Shown here piece after piece: positions 54,917 through 64,000 of a stretch of 64,000 bases of DNA. The stretch is from Maniola hyperantus. Its lineage: Eukaryota; Arthropoda; Insecta; Lepidoptera; Nymphalidae. Both the position numbers and the translations under genes were made by a program. Within the stretch, counting starts at the first letter, position 1; each line of letters starts with the position of its first letter. The stretch lies in the NCBI RefSeq assembly GCF_902806685.2, contig NC_048554.1, positions 7,626,001 through 7,690,000 on the forward strand, read 5' to 3'. The notes under the pieces were generated by a model. It was not told where the DNA came from. It saw nothing but the letters and a program-made list of their open reading frames with translations, and made no database searches.

Positions 54917-56257
54917 ATGACCGAACGTACGCAGAGAACTGTTCTAAATAGTCAGACACGTGAGTTCCTAATACGCCTTCGTAACTATTTCGATCGTGAA
55001 GCTCAAAATGGAGGGCCAATTTTACCTATAACGTCAGTGGTTGAACGCGTAGCTGATGCGCTTAATATTGGACAACGAACTGTTAGACGGATAACTAAAA
55101 AAAAATATGGCGAGACTGGCACAGAAGAAAATAAACTTCACACACCAAAAAAGAGAAAACGAGCAAAACCAGTCGTAGGCATCGATAGCTTTGATGCCGA
55201 TGCTATCCGAAGACATGTTTACGGCTACTATTTACAGAAGGAGTATCCAACAAGAAAAAAGTTGGTGCATTCACTGAAGGAAGCTGGATTATTCTTCGGT
55301 GGGGAAAGTTCTTTAACGAAGATTTTGAAGACCATTGGATTTCGATACAAAAAATGTAACAAACGCAAAATATTGATGGAAAGATTTGATATAGCGATGG
55401 CAAGGTATACTTTTTTACGGCAAGTGAAAGAAATCAAAAATTGGCAAAATGTTGTGTTCTTGGATGAAACATGGCTTAATGCTAACCATACTGTAGGCCG
55501 TTCTTGGAACGATGACACAGCAGCATCTACTTCCAAAGTTCCTGTAGGAAAAGGATCGCGACTTATAATTTGTCACGCCGGAACCATCAACGGGTTTGTC
55601 GAAGGTTCTCTCATGGCTTTTGCGTCAAAAACCACTGGAGACTATCATGAAGACATGAATGGAGAAAAGTTTACTGAATGGTTTACCTCAATGTTGTGTA
55701 GCCTCCCTGAACCATCTATTATAATTATGGACAACGCCCCATACCACTCGATGCAAATTGACAAGCCACCTGCCCAATCCCAAAAGAAAGCTGATATCGT
55801 CGCATGGCTTCGTAAAAATGGCGTAGATGCAAACATGAATATGTTAAAAGCGGAATTAGTACGTCTTTTAAAAGAAAACAAACCAACCAAGATCCGATAC
55901 GTCATTGACGAAATAGCATTAGAACATGGGCACAGAGTTATACGGTTACCGCCTTACCATTGTGAGTATAATGCGATTGAGTTGGTGTGGGCTCAAATTA
56001 AGGGATATGCTGCAAGACACAATACAGAACCCCCATTTACCACAAAAAAAATGCTAAAATTATTAGAAGAAGCTTGTGAACATGTGACTAAAGGAGACTG
56101 GGAAAAGGTTGTGAATAGAACTGTTAAATTAATAAGGGAAGATTATGAAAGAGATGTGAAAATAGATAATATTATAGAAAACGAACATATAATTATTAAT
56201 GTATGTGATGATAGCAGTGACGACAGTGAAAATAGTAGTATGGACGAATCTGATTAA
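54917..56257 (+). CDS. DDE transposase, Tc1/mariner superfamily, DD82E-type spacing
   Basis: 446 aa, intact. The ATG at 54917 is the only plausible start; the frame is open a few codons upstream but without ATG. N-terminal half: a helix-turn-helix region (about 30-65, with DALNIGQRTVRRI), a basic nuclear-localisation-like KKRKRAK (78-84), and a second helical DNA-binding segment (about 95-150). Catalytic domain: VVFLDETW with Asp183, IIIMDNAPYH with Asp272, and NAIELVW with Glu355. Exactly 82 residues separate the second Asp and the Glu, instead of about 34 in classical Tc1 and mariner; I recall this DD82E spacing as a described Tc1/mariner group (Sailor). The extra residues contain a SAP-like pattern at about 292-322. 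The last 17 residues are acidic and serine-rich. The enzyme cuts and pastes the element at TA sites in the nucleus. Confidence 0.95.
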   Translation: MTERTQRTVLNSQTREFLIRLRNYFDREAQNGGPILPITSVVERVADALNIGQRTVRRITKKKYGETGTEENKLHTPKKRKRAKPVVGIDSFDADAIRRHVYGYYLQKEYPTRKKLVHSLKEAGLFFGGESSLTKILKTIGFRYKKCNKRKILMERFDIAMARYTFLRQVKEIKNWQNVVFLDETWLNANHTVGRSWNDDTAASTSKVPVGKGSRLIICHAGTINGFVEGSLMAFASKTTGDYHEDMNGEKFTEWFTSMLCSLPEPSIIIMDNAPYHSMQIDKPPAQSQKKADIVAWLRKNGVDANMNMLKAELVRLLKENKPTKIRYVIDEIALEHGHRVIRLPPYHCEYNAIELVWAQIKGYAARHNTEPPFTTKKMLKLLEEACEHVTKGDWEKVVNRTVKLIREDYERDVKIDNIIENEHIIINVCDDSSDDSENSSMDESD

Positions 56258-56484
56258 TTATGGCCTTTTGTGGCACCTTTTTCGGTATCTTTTGTATTCA
56301 TATGTTTCTTGTGTGCATATAAAGTATGTATATTCATTTTCGTTCAAATATTCAGTTCGTTCAAATAAATTAAATAAACATATACATTTTTGTTTTATTA
56401 AACGTATTTAATCAGGTACAAAAACAAAACTTAATTGTTTTTTGTTCGAGAATAAATTGACATTCCACATCACTATTGTAATGT

Positions 56485-56516
56485 GTCAAACCGGCCATCA
56501 TAGCGTGCCGCTAGTG
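56485..56516 (-). repeat. Right terminal inverted repeat, transposon copy 2
   Basis: Complement of the left end except the outermost base; followed by TA at 56517-56518. Confidence 0.95.
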
Positions 56517-56559
56517 TAGTAGAGTCAATGGCATAAAAATGGGATATCTTTATAAATAA

Positions 56560-56745
56560 AACAAAAAGCTGTCTGACTGAATGACTGATCTATCAACGCA
56601 CAGCTCAAACTACTGGCTGAAATGCTATGATGACGTAGATATCCGCTAGGAAAATATTTTTGAAAATTCAATCCCTAATGAGGTAATATAGGGGTTTGAA
56701 ATTTATGTAGTCCACGCGGACGAAGTCGCGGGAATAAGCTAATTC
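56560..56745 (+). repeat. Dispersed repeat, family C, partial
   Basis: CTGTCTGACTGAATGACTGA, CTATCAACGCACAGCTCAAA, AACTACTGGCTGAAATGC, and GTCCACGCGGACGAAGTCGC with GGGAATAAGCTAATT. It has a small deletion in the GGACGGATCG segment. Confidence 0.8.
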
Positions 56746-58109
56746 AGTTACTTATGCTCCTACCCAAGGTAGTTCGTAAAAAAACCGCATCGATCGTGTA
56801 TTTACCGTTTTTTTAAATTACACTAGTATGCCTAATGTAATTTAATATAAGATACGCTTGCGCTTATATTTCATGATTATTGTTAGGTTTCTATTCATTT
56901 TCAGTATATTAAATTATTCAGTAGTTAGGTACAATACGCCTCTAAAATTACACAATTGAACTAGGTACATACTTACTAAATAAATTTTGTGCTATACGCC
57001 ACTTAGATAAAAGTCGCAATCAATCCTGAACCAATGTTTCAATCGTACACAAAGAAAAATCTTTCAAACAAAGAAAATTTTTCGTCGTGTTTTAAGCTTA
57101 TTACTTATTATAAGGACGATGCATGCGGTTTAAAAATATTTCACTAGTAATTCTAATATTCTTCCGAACTAATAATAATTATCTAGTACGAGTGCATCGA
57201 CAATTTTCGATAATGAATTGTGATTTAAACTATGAATTTGAACGTGATTTTCGTCAATCACGTCGCAAAACGGTTTTCTAATCGGTTTGTCTGTGGCTTT
57301 ACGAGAGACTATACAAGATTAACTTTACTAGATAGACTACACCAACATACTTATCCCAGTAGGCAGTACCTACCTACCTATGGTAACACTGGTGGCAAAA
57401 GCTATCATTTTAATTTATTGCTAAAAGCGCAGCTACCTTGCATAGAGGCAGTAATGGCGGCCCGGTGCAAAATGTTTCAAAGTTTCGCCCCGGATTGAGA
57501 AGTAAAGCGCGAAATTTGAATTTTTCCGCCCTTACCTGCTCCTATAAATCAGGCACAAAGTCGTCCTAAGCTCTCCTGAGCGTGTTCTCAAACCTCTTAA
57601 AATTCAAATTATAGTCCCTACGAGAACGATCGTCATACTATGGAAATTATTTTCTACCTACATGCGAGTAGGGATATAAATATTCTTATATTTTTAATCG
57701 CTGCAGCTGTACGGAAATAGTTAAATAGGTAGGTAGTTATATTACTTACTAATTATTAAACTTCATAAAATCCTGAATAAAACTAAAAACTTGTAAAATA
57801 TTGCCATAATAATGCATGAAAAATTTTTGACTTTGAAAGGCATTCAAATAAAAAAAATAAAGGGGTAAATTCGGTAAATTAGTAGTTTAGTTAGAGCTTT
57901 CTTTATCCATACTGATGGAAAATGTGAAAAATGGACCCTCGCAGTTTTTTTAATAGTAGCCGGTAAGTAAGCACCTATATCAAATTAAAGCTCAGTTAAT
58001 CCAAGCTTATAAATAAATTGTATGATTAATTAAATCTTTTGGTAGAGGCGTTAAAAATCTAGTGTAGTGTCATGGTAGGCAAAAGAAAACACAAAAGCTA
58101 CTGGCCTAA
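56746..58109. other. No feature recognised
   Basis: AT-rich intergenic DNA with a GC-richer patch at 57420-57560. The 88-codon frame at 57232-57498 has no protein-family pattern. Confidence 0.3.
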
Positions 58110-58283
58110 GAGCCAGCGCGTGACTTTATATTTTGACGTAAGATTTTTTACACCTTTATTACCTGCTATCTCCCAAAGTCACCATGATCCAAACAAACAA
58201 ACGTTAGGACCCAGTGCTGGGGACAACACGCAGAGAAACTTTCCGCTTTTATATTATAAGGAAGGTCTGGCACGTGCTGGCTC
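58110..58283. mobile_element. MITE with inverted GAGCCAGCGCGTG ends
   Basis: GAGCCAGCGCGTG at the left and CACGTGCTGGCTC at the right pair with one mismatch. The interior has TTTGACGTAAGATTTTTTAC, TTATTACCTGCTATCTCCCA and GGGGACAACACGCAGAGAAA. Partial relatives are at 17150-17515 and 42160-42320. The open frame 58072-58302 is accidental. Confidence 0.75.
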
Positions 58284-61044
58284 TCTCTCTATACGATCAT
58301 AGAGGTCGTCGCCCGTAGTGAATTCTCAAATCTCAAAAGTCAAAACAATCGAATATTCAAATGTAATAATTTAAAAACGCCATCTTAATACTGTTAACTA
58401 AATCTTTCTGGTTCGAGAGACAGACGTCATGGAAAAACGGAAAAGCATCCTCGACGACGACGACATGTTCTTAAACAATTAGTAGTGGACAACACTAATA
58501 GATGGCGCTGAAGGCGTTACAACAGAAAATTCTTTTAGATATACTAGATGACACTAGTGGTACATTTATTGCGTTACAACTTACAAGATTCAAATCTGGG
58601 GAATACGGAAAATTCCTCTATTATATCAATGAAGGCTTATTTAGCAGCAGTGATGTAAATTATTGATAGTTAGGAATACAAAACTGCGGTAGGTATTAGG
58701 TAGGTAAAGAAGTAAAGAATGTAATGTAAATAAACAAGTAAGTAATATCAGAGCTAGTCCGGGTCAGTTTTGCATGCGGGCAAGATTCCATTTTTGTGCT
58801 CCCCAGGCCTCAATTAGCAATATTTTTTTATATTATTTTGTTTAAATCTTCATATTATAAGGACCTTTATAATTTAGACTTCCAAAAAATTATTTTCTTC
58901 CATATATGTACCATTAAAAGTACCTAGATAATCACCAGCAAACATACCTTTAAGCGTAGCGAGCCCGAAATTATTTTTATTCAAATAGAAAAATATCTCG
59001 GAAAATAAGTGAAATCTAGGTACCTACTTATAAACTCAGAAAGCGCGAGTGGAGCGAGCGCATTTTTTTTTAATATCGCTCAAGGGATGCGCATATTTTT
59101 GTCCTTTGCGCAATCCCCAAAATCAAATCTAGGCAATAAAAAATTAATAATTTATCTATATCTGTCTAAGTTAGTATTCAAACCTGCATTTATCAGTCGC
59201 ACAAACACAATTAATATTGAATCAGATATATATTATACAGAAAGATCCATGAAACTATGAATCAGCTTAGCTTATTAACAGTTATCTGTGGAAAGATCTA
59301 TTTTATTACTAAACTAATTATTATTATTAGTTATGGTTATAGTAGGTACATATTTATTTATAACTCAGCTAAGCCCATTTAGATCATTTATATTTACTAA
59401 GTATTTATTAAACTGCAAGTTCGCTAAATAAAAACTTACCTAATAATATGTTTAACGTATTTAAATATTATGATGTGATACCTATAGGTGCTATATAGGT
59501 GAAATAAATTACTTACATACTTAGTATTTACACGCAATGAATGCGCCAAAATATAGTGATAAATGAGACCGGAATAGACCACAATGAACCATATCAGTAA
59601 GTACCTATTACATATAATTATAAATATTAATATTACGCCAGCTGAGACCTCAGAATGAAAAAGGGTGATTGCGCAGTACAGCATTCTGTATTGGCGGGCG
59701 ACAGAGTTACCCCTATAGGCTCCTTGAACGCGCGTCTCCTGAAATTCAGTCATAAAACTTGTTTATTTTAGCGTAACATACACCAACAGTATATTTAACA
59801 GTGAAATCTTCTCTGTACGAGCCAGATAAACATAAGGTAAACAAACATTTAGCTCTAAATAAAGAAATACTAACTGTAAGTTGTACCTATTTCATCTAAC
59901 TCATTTTTCTTGTTTTAAAAAAGTAAGTAGGTCAACTTTTGTAATTGGTGGCTGTAGTTGATATTATGATATTTTCCGTGCGTAGGTATAGCACACGAGT
60001 AGAGGTATAGCGCTAGCCTATTTTTGTACGAAAATCATTACGTCATTTAGTACGTAGGTATCAACATAATACCTACCTATCTTGCACATAACTTTTATTT
60101 TCTATTACATTATAAATTATAACATTTATAGGAATCGTCGCATTGCGTTAAAGGTTTCGCAGACTCGTGAAGGATTGGGGTCGGTAACCTGCGTTGTTTG
60201 GTCGATTCCGTACGTGTTGTGATTATAAATAGGATAACGTGACATTTTAGTAGATAGAGTACAATGTGCAGTTCCAAAACACAAATTCCATTGATAATTT
60301 AATAGGTACCTACCTACCTACTTACCTATTTTCGCGCAGATTTTCTCTTATCTTTTCTGTATTACTATATTTTGTATTTTCAGATTTTTTATTGAAAAAT
60401 ATTTCAATGTTATATTTTTATTGAAAACTTACCTCTGCCTGTACCTAACCTTAAATCATTGAATAATTAATTAACAATTGACGCATCAGTACGACACATG
60501 CTGCACTGATTGGGTCAAAATGCCTCGTTTAGCAAAAATCAGTGTGTCTCAACTCTCAATGCCATGACCAAATCGTGAGGTTCTTACATAAAACCTATCT
60601 AACGCTGACCGCAGAGACGCGTGGACGTAGTGTACCTAATTATTGTGATATTACTTAGAGTCGTGCGAACCTTGAAATCGCAAAACCTACACCAGTTCAA
60701 GAACTTTTAGATTAAATATACTAAACTTATTAATTATAGATATAGCTAAATTTCATCAGGTGAGTACATAAAGCTTCTATGGACTTAGTTTTTATTGAAT
60801 AGTTCCTAATTACTGACCAGTTGCCTTTCAATGTCCCCAGAATGTACCTACCTATTTATTATGTTATATTGCATGTTGTTGTTGTATTGTATCTTTGTAG
60901 TTTGTACCGAAGTTCAGCAGTTCAGTCTTGAAAAGGCTTCGTACATCTACCTATCGCCAGATACCTCTTGGAGGATTCATATTATATTTTCATCACATCC
61001 TTGCCAATTTATAATTATTGCCATCCTTAATAATTTGTTAACTA
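58284..61044. other. No gene recognised
   Basis: AT-rich sequence. The frame at 59436-59753 (minus) and the possible donor CATCAGGTGAGT at about 60755 have no supporting partner. A CGAGTGGAGCGAGCGC patch at about 59045 is a short CG-rich islet. Confidence 0.3.
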
Positions 61045-61215
61045 TCTTGACTTGCATGCCTGAGAGTTCTCCATAATATTCTCAAGAGTCTGTGAAGTCT
61101 ACCAATCCGCACTTGACCAGCGTTTTAGGCCTATGGCCAAATCCTTTTCATTCTGAGAGGAGACCCGTGCTCAGTAATGAGCCGGCGATGGGTTGATCAT
61201 GATGATGATGAATAT
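61045..61215 (+). mobile_element. GAT-tailed SINE, 3' half
   Basis: GCATGCCTGAGAGTTCTCCA, GTCTGTGAAGTCTACCAATC, ATTCTGAGAGGAGACCCGTG, GGCGATGGGTTGATCATGAT and a GATGATGATG tail. The tRNA-like head is absent. Confidence 0.85.
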
Positions 61216-61248
61216 ATTAAAATAAGTAAAATAATAAGGAAAACATTG

Positions 61249-61407
61249 TGGCTAATTCCTTTGTACACAATCTCTAAACTAAACTAAAATATCACGTCTA
61301 AATCTATTGCTATCCCTTTCATAATGTTGCTTGCGGAAAAGGAAAGCACTAGATTTAGACCTGTTAATTTAGTTTAGTTTAGAGATTGTGTACTAGAGAA
61401 TCGGCCC
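61249..61407. mobile_element. MITE with 5-bp CATTG flanks
   Basis: 159 bp. The left arm TGGCTAATTCCTTTGTACAC with AATCTCTAAACTAAACTAAA pairs with a right arm whose complement is GGGCCGATTCTCTAGTACAC with AATCTCTAAACTAAACTAAA. CATTG stands on both sides (61244-61248, 61408-61412), a likely target duplication. No coding capacity. Confidence 0.8.
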
Positions 61408-61412
61408 CATTG

Positions 61413-62619
61413 TCGATTTTATAGACAGCGTAGGTATGTAGATGATAAAAACATTCATTAAAATAGGAAGGTCTGTACCTTAATATTTTTATTTTAAAAG
61501 CAGATTTTTTAATATTACAATAAAAGTACCTAGTCATATTAAATTACATTGACCTCATTTTATTTGCATATTTAAACAGTGGCAAGTCAGCAAGTAGCGC
61601 GTTTTACGTCACGCCAGCCGCAGTGTACACTGTACATGTATAATGTTATATCTAACTACCAAAGCGTAAGTAGGTCAAAGAAGATCACCGCCCACTGCGC
61701 TGGGTCATCGACTTACTTATGGTCATGTCTAACCATTATTAAAGTTCTTCACTCGCACATTAATCGCAGCGCGAAATCCCGTGAACTATCCGTGAAAGAC
61801 GTAGACACTCCCGTACCTTTGTTTTCACTTCTCTCAATAAAAAAACACACCCCTCCCTCGTCCTCCTTTTTTGGAAGTTGGTTAAAAATGACAAGCTTTT
61901 CCATCACCGAAAGGCGAAATCTATTTTGAGAAATACCCTACTTCCTGTTGAACAACAATCTCAAAATCTGACGCTCCGTACAAGACCGTGGGTATGATAA
62001 TTATGTAGGGGTGATCTTTCTATTCGATAGTAAAATGGCGAGGGCGAATTCGGTCGAATAGTTTCTTGGTACACTGCAATCTCCGAAATCCTGTAGTAGA
62101 AAACCAAGAGACAGGCAACCTTGCGCCAATGTTCTAAACTTTGGAGCTTAGACAATATTATTCTAAGCTCCTTGAGCAGCGCTTCGTCGCCAATGAGTCT
62201 TCTCATCTCTCGTCTTCTCTCGCACGGCAATCCACCGACTTCTTACGTGTTACGTAATCTTGTGTTTACCTAACCTACCTCACAATCTCGTCGCAGAGCT
62301 AAATAACAGTAAACATCTCTATCTTGCACAACACGGTTTACGTGATGTAATTGTGTTTGAGCGACCTGACACAGTCTCTACCTAATTAATTGCATGATGT
62401 TCACAGCATAATCTCGCTTAGTAAATAAATAAACACTGCACTAAGTACGCACTACGTACCATACAAAATATTACGTACGTAATTTTCCTTTTTACCTTTG
62501 ATTTTCCGAATTGCAGTTGCCGGCTGATTGATAACTAGCCACGAGATTATGCTTTGTATAAACATTGAAAATTGTCTTCCATTTATACCTACCTTTAAAA
62601 TCTCATAGCTCTAATATTT
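61413..62619. other. No gene recognised
   Basis: Open frames at 61579-61929 (plus) and 61961-62230 (minus) lack family motifs. The block near 62040-62130 looks like an old repeat. Nothing else is clear. Confidence 0.3.
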
Positions 62620-63040
62620 TTCATCACTAACCCATCGCCGGCTCATTACTGAGCACGGATCTTCTCTCAGAATGAGAATCCACGACGATCGCCAAGTGCG
62701 GATTACAGATTGCCTCACGATGCTCGCCTTTACCTTTAGGCTGCGATTACACTTTTAAGTTTTACTCACGTAGGTACTTAATTCGTTAGTAGCTTACGTA
62801 ATTAATTGATTACAAATTTACTAATGTAAGAGTGTTTACACTAGTAAATTTGTCGTAAGTCTATCATTTAAGCTACTTAGGTACGTGAGTAAAACTTACA
62901 TGTGCATCCGCGGCATTAAAGCAAGTAAGTAATATTTAATTGCTTAAAAGTTAAAACGCACATATTAAGTCGATAAATCGAACCTCCGCAGCTCCGGCTC
63001 CCCCAATAAGAGGCCGACGACGTCTTAATCACGCGCGTTA
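62620..63040 (-). mobile_element. GAT-tailed SINE, minus strand, split by a MITE
   Basis: CCCATCGCCGGCTCATTACT, GAGCACGGATCTTCTCTCAG and GATTGCCTCACGATGCTCGC lie left of the break; TTAAAGCAAGTAAGTAATAT, AAAACGCACATATTAAGTCG and the reversed head TAAATCGAACCTCCGCAGCT lie right of it. Joined across 62739-62915, it matches the order of the copy at 8377. Confidence 0.8.
62739..62915. mobile_element. MITE with TTA target duplication, nested in a SINE
   Basis: 177 bp. Left end GGCTGCGATTACAC with AAGTTTTACTCACGTA; right end the complement of GCCGCGGATGCACATGTAAG with TTTTACTCACGTA; central arms TACAAATTTACTA / TAGTAAATTTGT. TTA lies on both sides (62736-62738, 62916-62918). A TTA or TAA duplication is the hallmark of PIF/Harbinger. 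A half copy is at about 48793. Confidence 0.8.
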
Positions 63041-63587
63041 GGTACCTATATAGCCTCTATGATAATAGTATTTTACATATTATTATCTGCTGATAAAATC
63101 AATTTTTATCTATCTACTTAAGTACTTACTGTAAAATTAATAGCTACAATACTTATAGCTCTTATGAGAAATTATGTAGGTACCTACTTGGATAGGTAGA
63201 TGCCAATAGTTTTATAACAACTTTTACTAACATATGGTTTTTGTCAGTGATTCAAGGTATATAATAATTTACACAATTTATTTATCAAACTGATTGTGCA
63301 ATGTAGGCCACGGCCGCCGAGTATCATACAATTTGTTACCAATTGATAGATGTTGATAGCGCTATTGGCTGTGCTCCAGCCATGTATGCGTAGTGCGTAT
63401 TAAGTACATAAAAATGAAATTGAAATTAAAAACAAAACAAAATGTAACTAATATAGCTGGTACCTATTTAACTATGACCCAGTCTATAGCTTTTGAATCG
63501 TACGAATCTTGAGCAATCGCCAGGACCTTCGAAAATAATAGTGGTACCTTCTCAACATTATATTTTATTTTTTATTTTATTCGAAAA
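63041..63587. other. No feature recognised
   Basis: AT-rich intergenic DNA. Confidence 0.3.
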
Positions 63588-63799
63588 CTAGACGATGCCC
63601 GCGACTTCGTCCACGTGGATTTAGGTTGTTAAAAATACCGTGGGAACTCTTTGATTTTCTGAGATAAAAAGTAGCCTATGTCCTTCCACGGGATGAAAGC
63701 TATCACTGTACCAAAATCGGTTGAACCGTTGGGCCGTGAAAAGCTAGCAGACAGACAGACAGACAGACACACTTTCGCATTTATAATATTAGTATGGAT
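63588..63799 (+). repeat. Dispersed repeat, family B, complete copy
   Basis: ACTAGACGATGCCCGCGACT, CGTGGGAACTCTTTGATTTT, GATAAAAAGTAGCCTATGTC, AGCTAGCAGACAGACAGACA and TTTCGCATTTATAATATTAG. Frames across it are not genes. Confidence 0.9.
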
Positions 63800-63947
63800 T
63801 ATCATTTTCAGAGTAACGAAAACTGCTATCAAAGATAAAATTTATTTAATTCAATACCTAAGACTTCTTTTAGAAATACGGAAATTTCGAGGTTGTAAAA
63901 TTTTATAATCCTATTAAATACCTAAATGATTTAAAATATACAGGCAT

Positions 63948-64000
63948 TTTAGGGTTACGAACCCGAATGGTGCTAACGGGACCCTACTTACTAAGCCTCC
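63948..64000 (+). repeat. Dispersed repeat, family E, cut by window end
   Basis: TTTTAGGGTTACGAACCCGA, then ATGGTGCTAACGGGACCCTA and TACTAAGCCTCC at the last base. Confidence 0.75.

Larger units (their letters stand above)
54343..56516 (+). mobile_element. Tc1/mariner-superfamily DNA transposon, copy 2 (intact)
   Basis: 2174 bp, flanked by TA (54341-54342 and 56517-56518), with 32-bp terminal inverted repeats at 54343-54374 and 56485-56516. Contains an uninterrupted transposase. It differs from copy 1 (2663-4834) by two single-base indels and one substitution (AAACGTATTT here, AAACCTATTT there). With intact ends and gene it is a candidate active, autonomous element. Confidence 0.96.

Noticed and set aside
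59436..59753. 105-codon minus-strand frame
   Set aside because: No motif and no splice partner; only the first 40 codons are GC-rich and the rest is AT-rich filler.
60700..60762. Splice donor CATCAG|GTGAGT as the end of a non-coding first exon
   Set aside because: A good donor alone is frequent by chance; no downstream partner exon was found in the window.
61961..62230. 89-codon minus-strand frame with a helical-looking segment
   Set aside because: No family, no neighbouring exons, and part of it resembles an old repeat.

Overview
The window is nuclear DNA of a lepidopteran (moth or butterfly). Genes have introns with GT/AG boundaries, intergenic DNA is AT-rich, and most of the sequence is dispersed repeats of kinds typical of Lepidoptera: tRNA-derived SINEs with GAT-type or AATATT-type tails, short non-autonomous elements carrying internal GTCT or GACT microsatellites, LINE fragments and small inverted-repeat (MITE-like) elements. 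There are no bacterial-style operons. The species cannot be named from the sequence.

Layout. (1) 1-10.5 kb: the last three coding exons (1590-1708, 8279-8372, 10382-10543, + strand) of a gene whose start lies left of the window; product not recognised. Its first visible intron contains a 2172-bp Tc1/mariner-type DNA transposon with a frameshifted transposase and a three-unit tandem repeat. (2) 10.5-33 kb: repeat-rich DNA with one single-exon short-chain dehydrogenase/reductase gene (18192-18968), a 5'-truncated LINE with an open reverse transcriptase frame (25.4-27.1 kb), another LINE 3' end (29.6-30.1 kb), several MITEs, and a perfect 73-bp inverted repeat (32342-32511). (3) 33.0-46.2 kb: three consecutive + strand genes, none joined in the supplied ORFs, that I assembled from splice sites and matching codon phases. 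Each begins with a signal-peptide exon and carries a cysteine-rich TIL (trypsin-inhibitor-like) or TIL-related domain followed by gene-specific low-complexity sequence (183, 213 and 844 aa). (4) 46.2-64 kb: repeats, including a second, intact copy of the 2.17-kb transposon (54343-56516) with a 446-aa transposase. I found no convincing host gene here.

The strongest observations are these. The two transposon copies differ at only three positions that I can find; one is intact and one is broken by a single base. Their transposase has 82 residues between the second catalytic Asp and the Glu, and that insert contains a SAP-like helix-turn-helix pattern. The TIL cluster has not been assembled by ORF calling; its two classical members carry proline at the expected P1 position, and the third member looks like a cysteine-poor TIL module fused to basic, Ser-rich, Pro-rich, Thr-rich and Asn-rich segments. 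Several small mobile elements give clean insertion histories, including a 140-bp element with terminal inverted repeats that sits in an older repeat without any visible target duplication.

Repeat family names A to E are local labels: A begins GGGTTCCGTACC with internal GTCT repeats; B contains GCGACTTCGTCCGCGTGG and ends near TTTCGCATTTATAATATTAG; C has GACT repeats followed by CTATCAACGCACAGCTC; D ends in GTATACCCGAGCGAAGCC; E begins like A but continues GAAGGGTGCTAACGGGACC.
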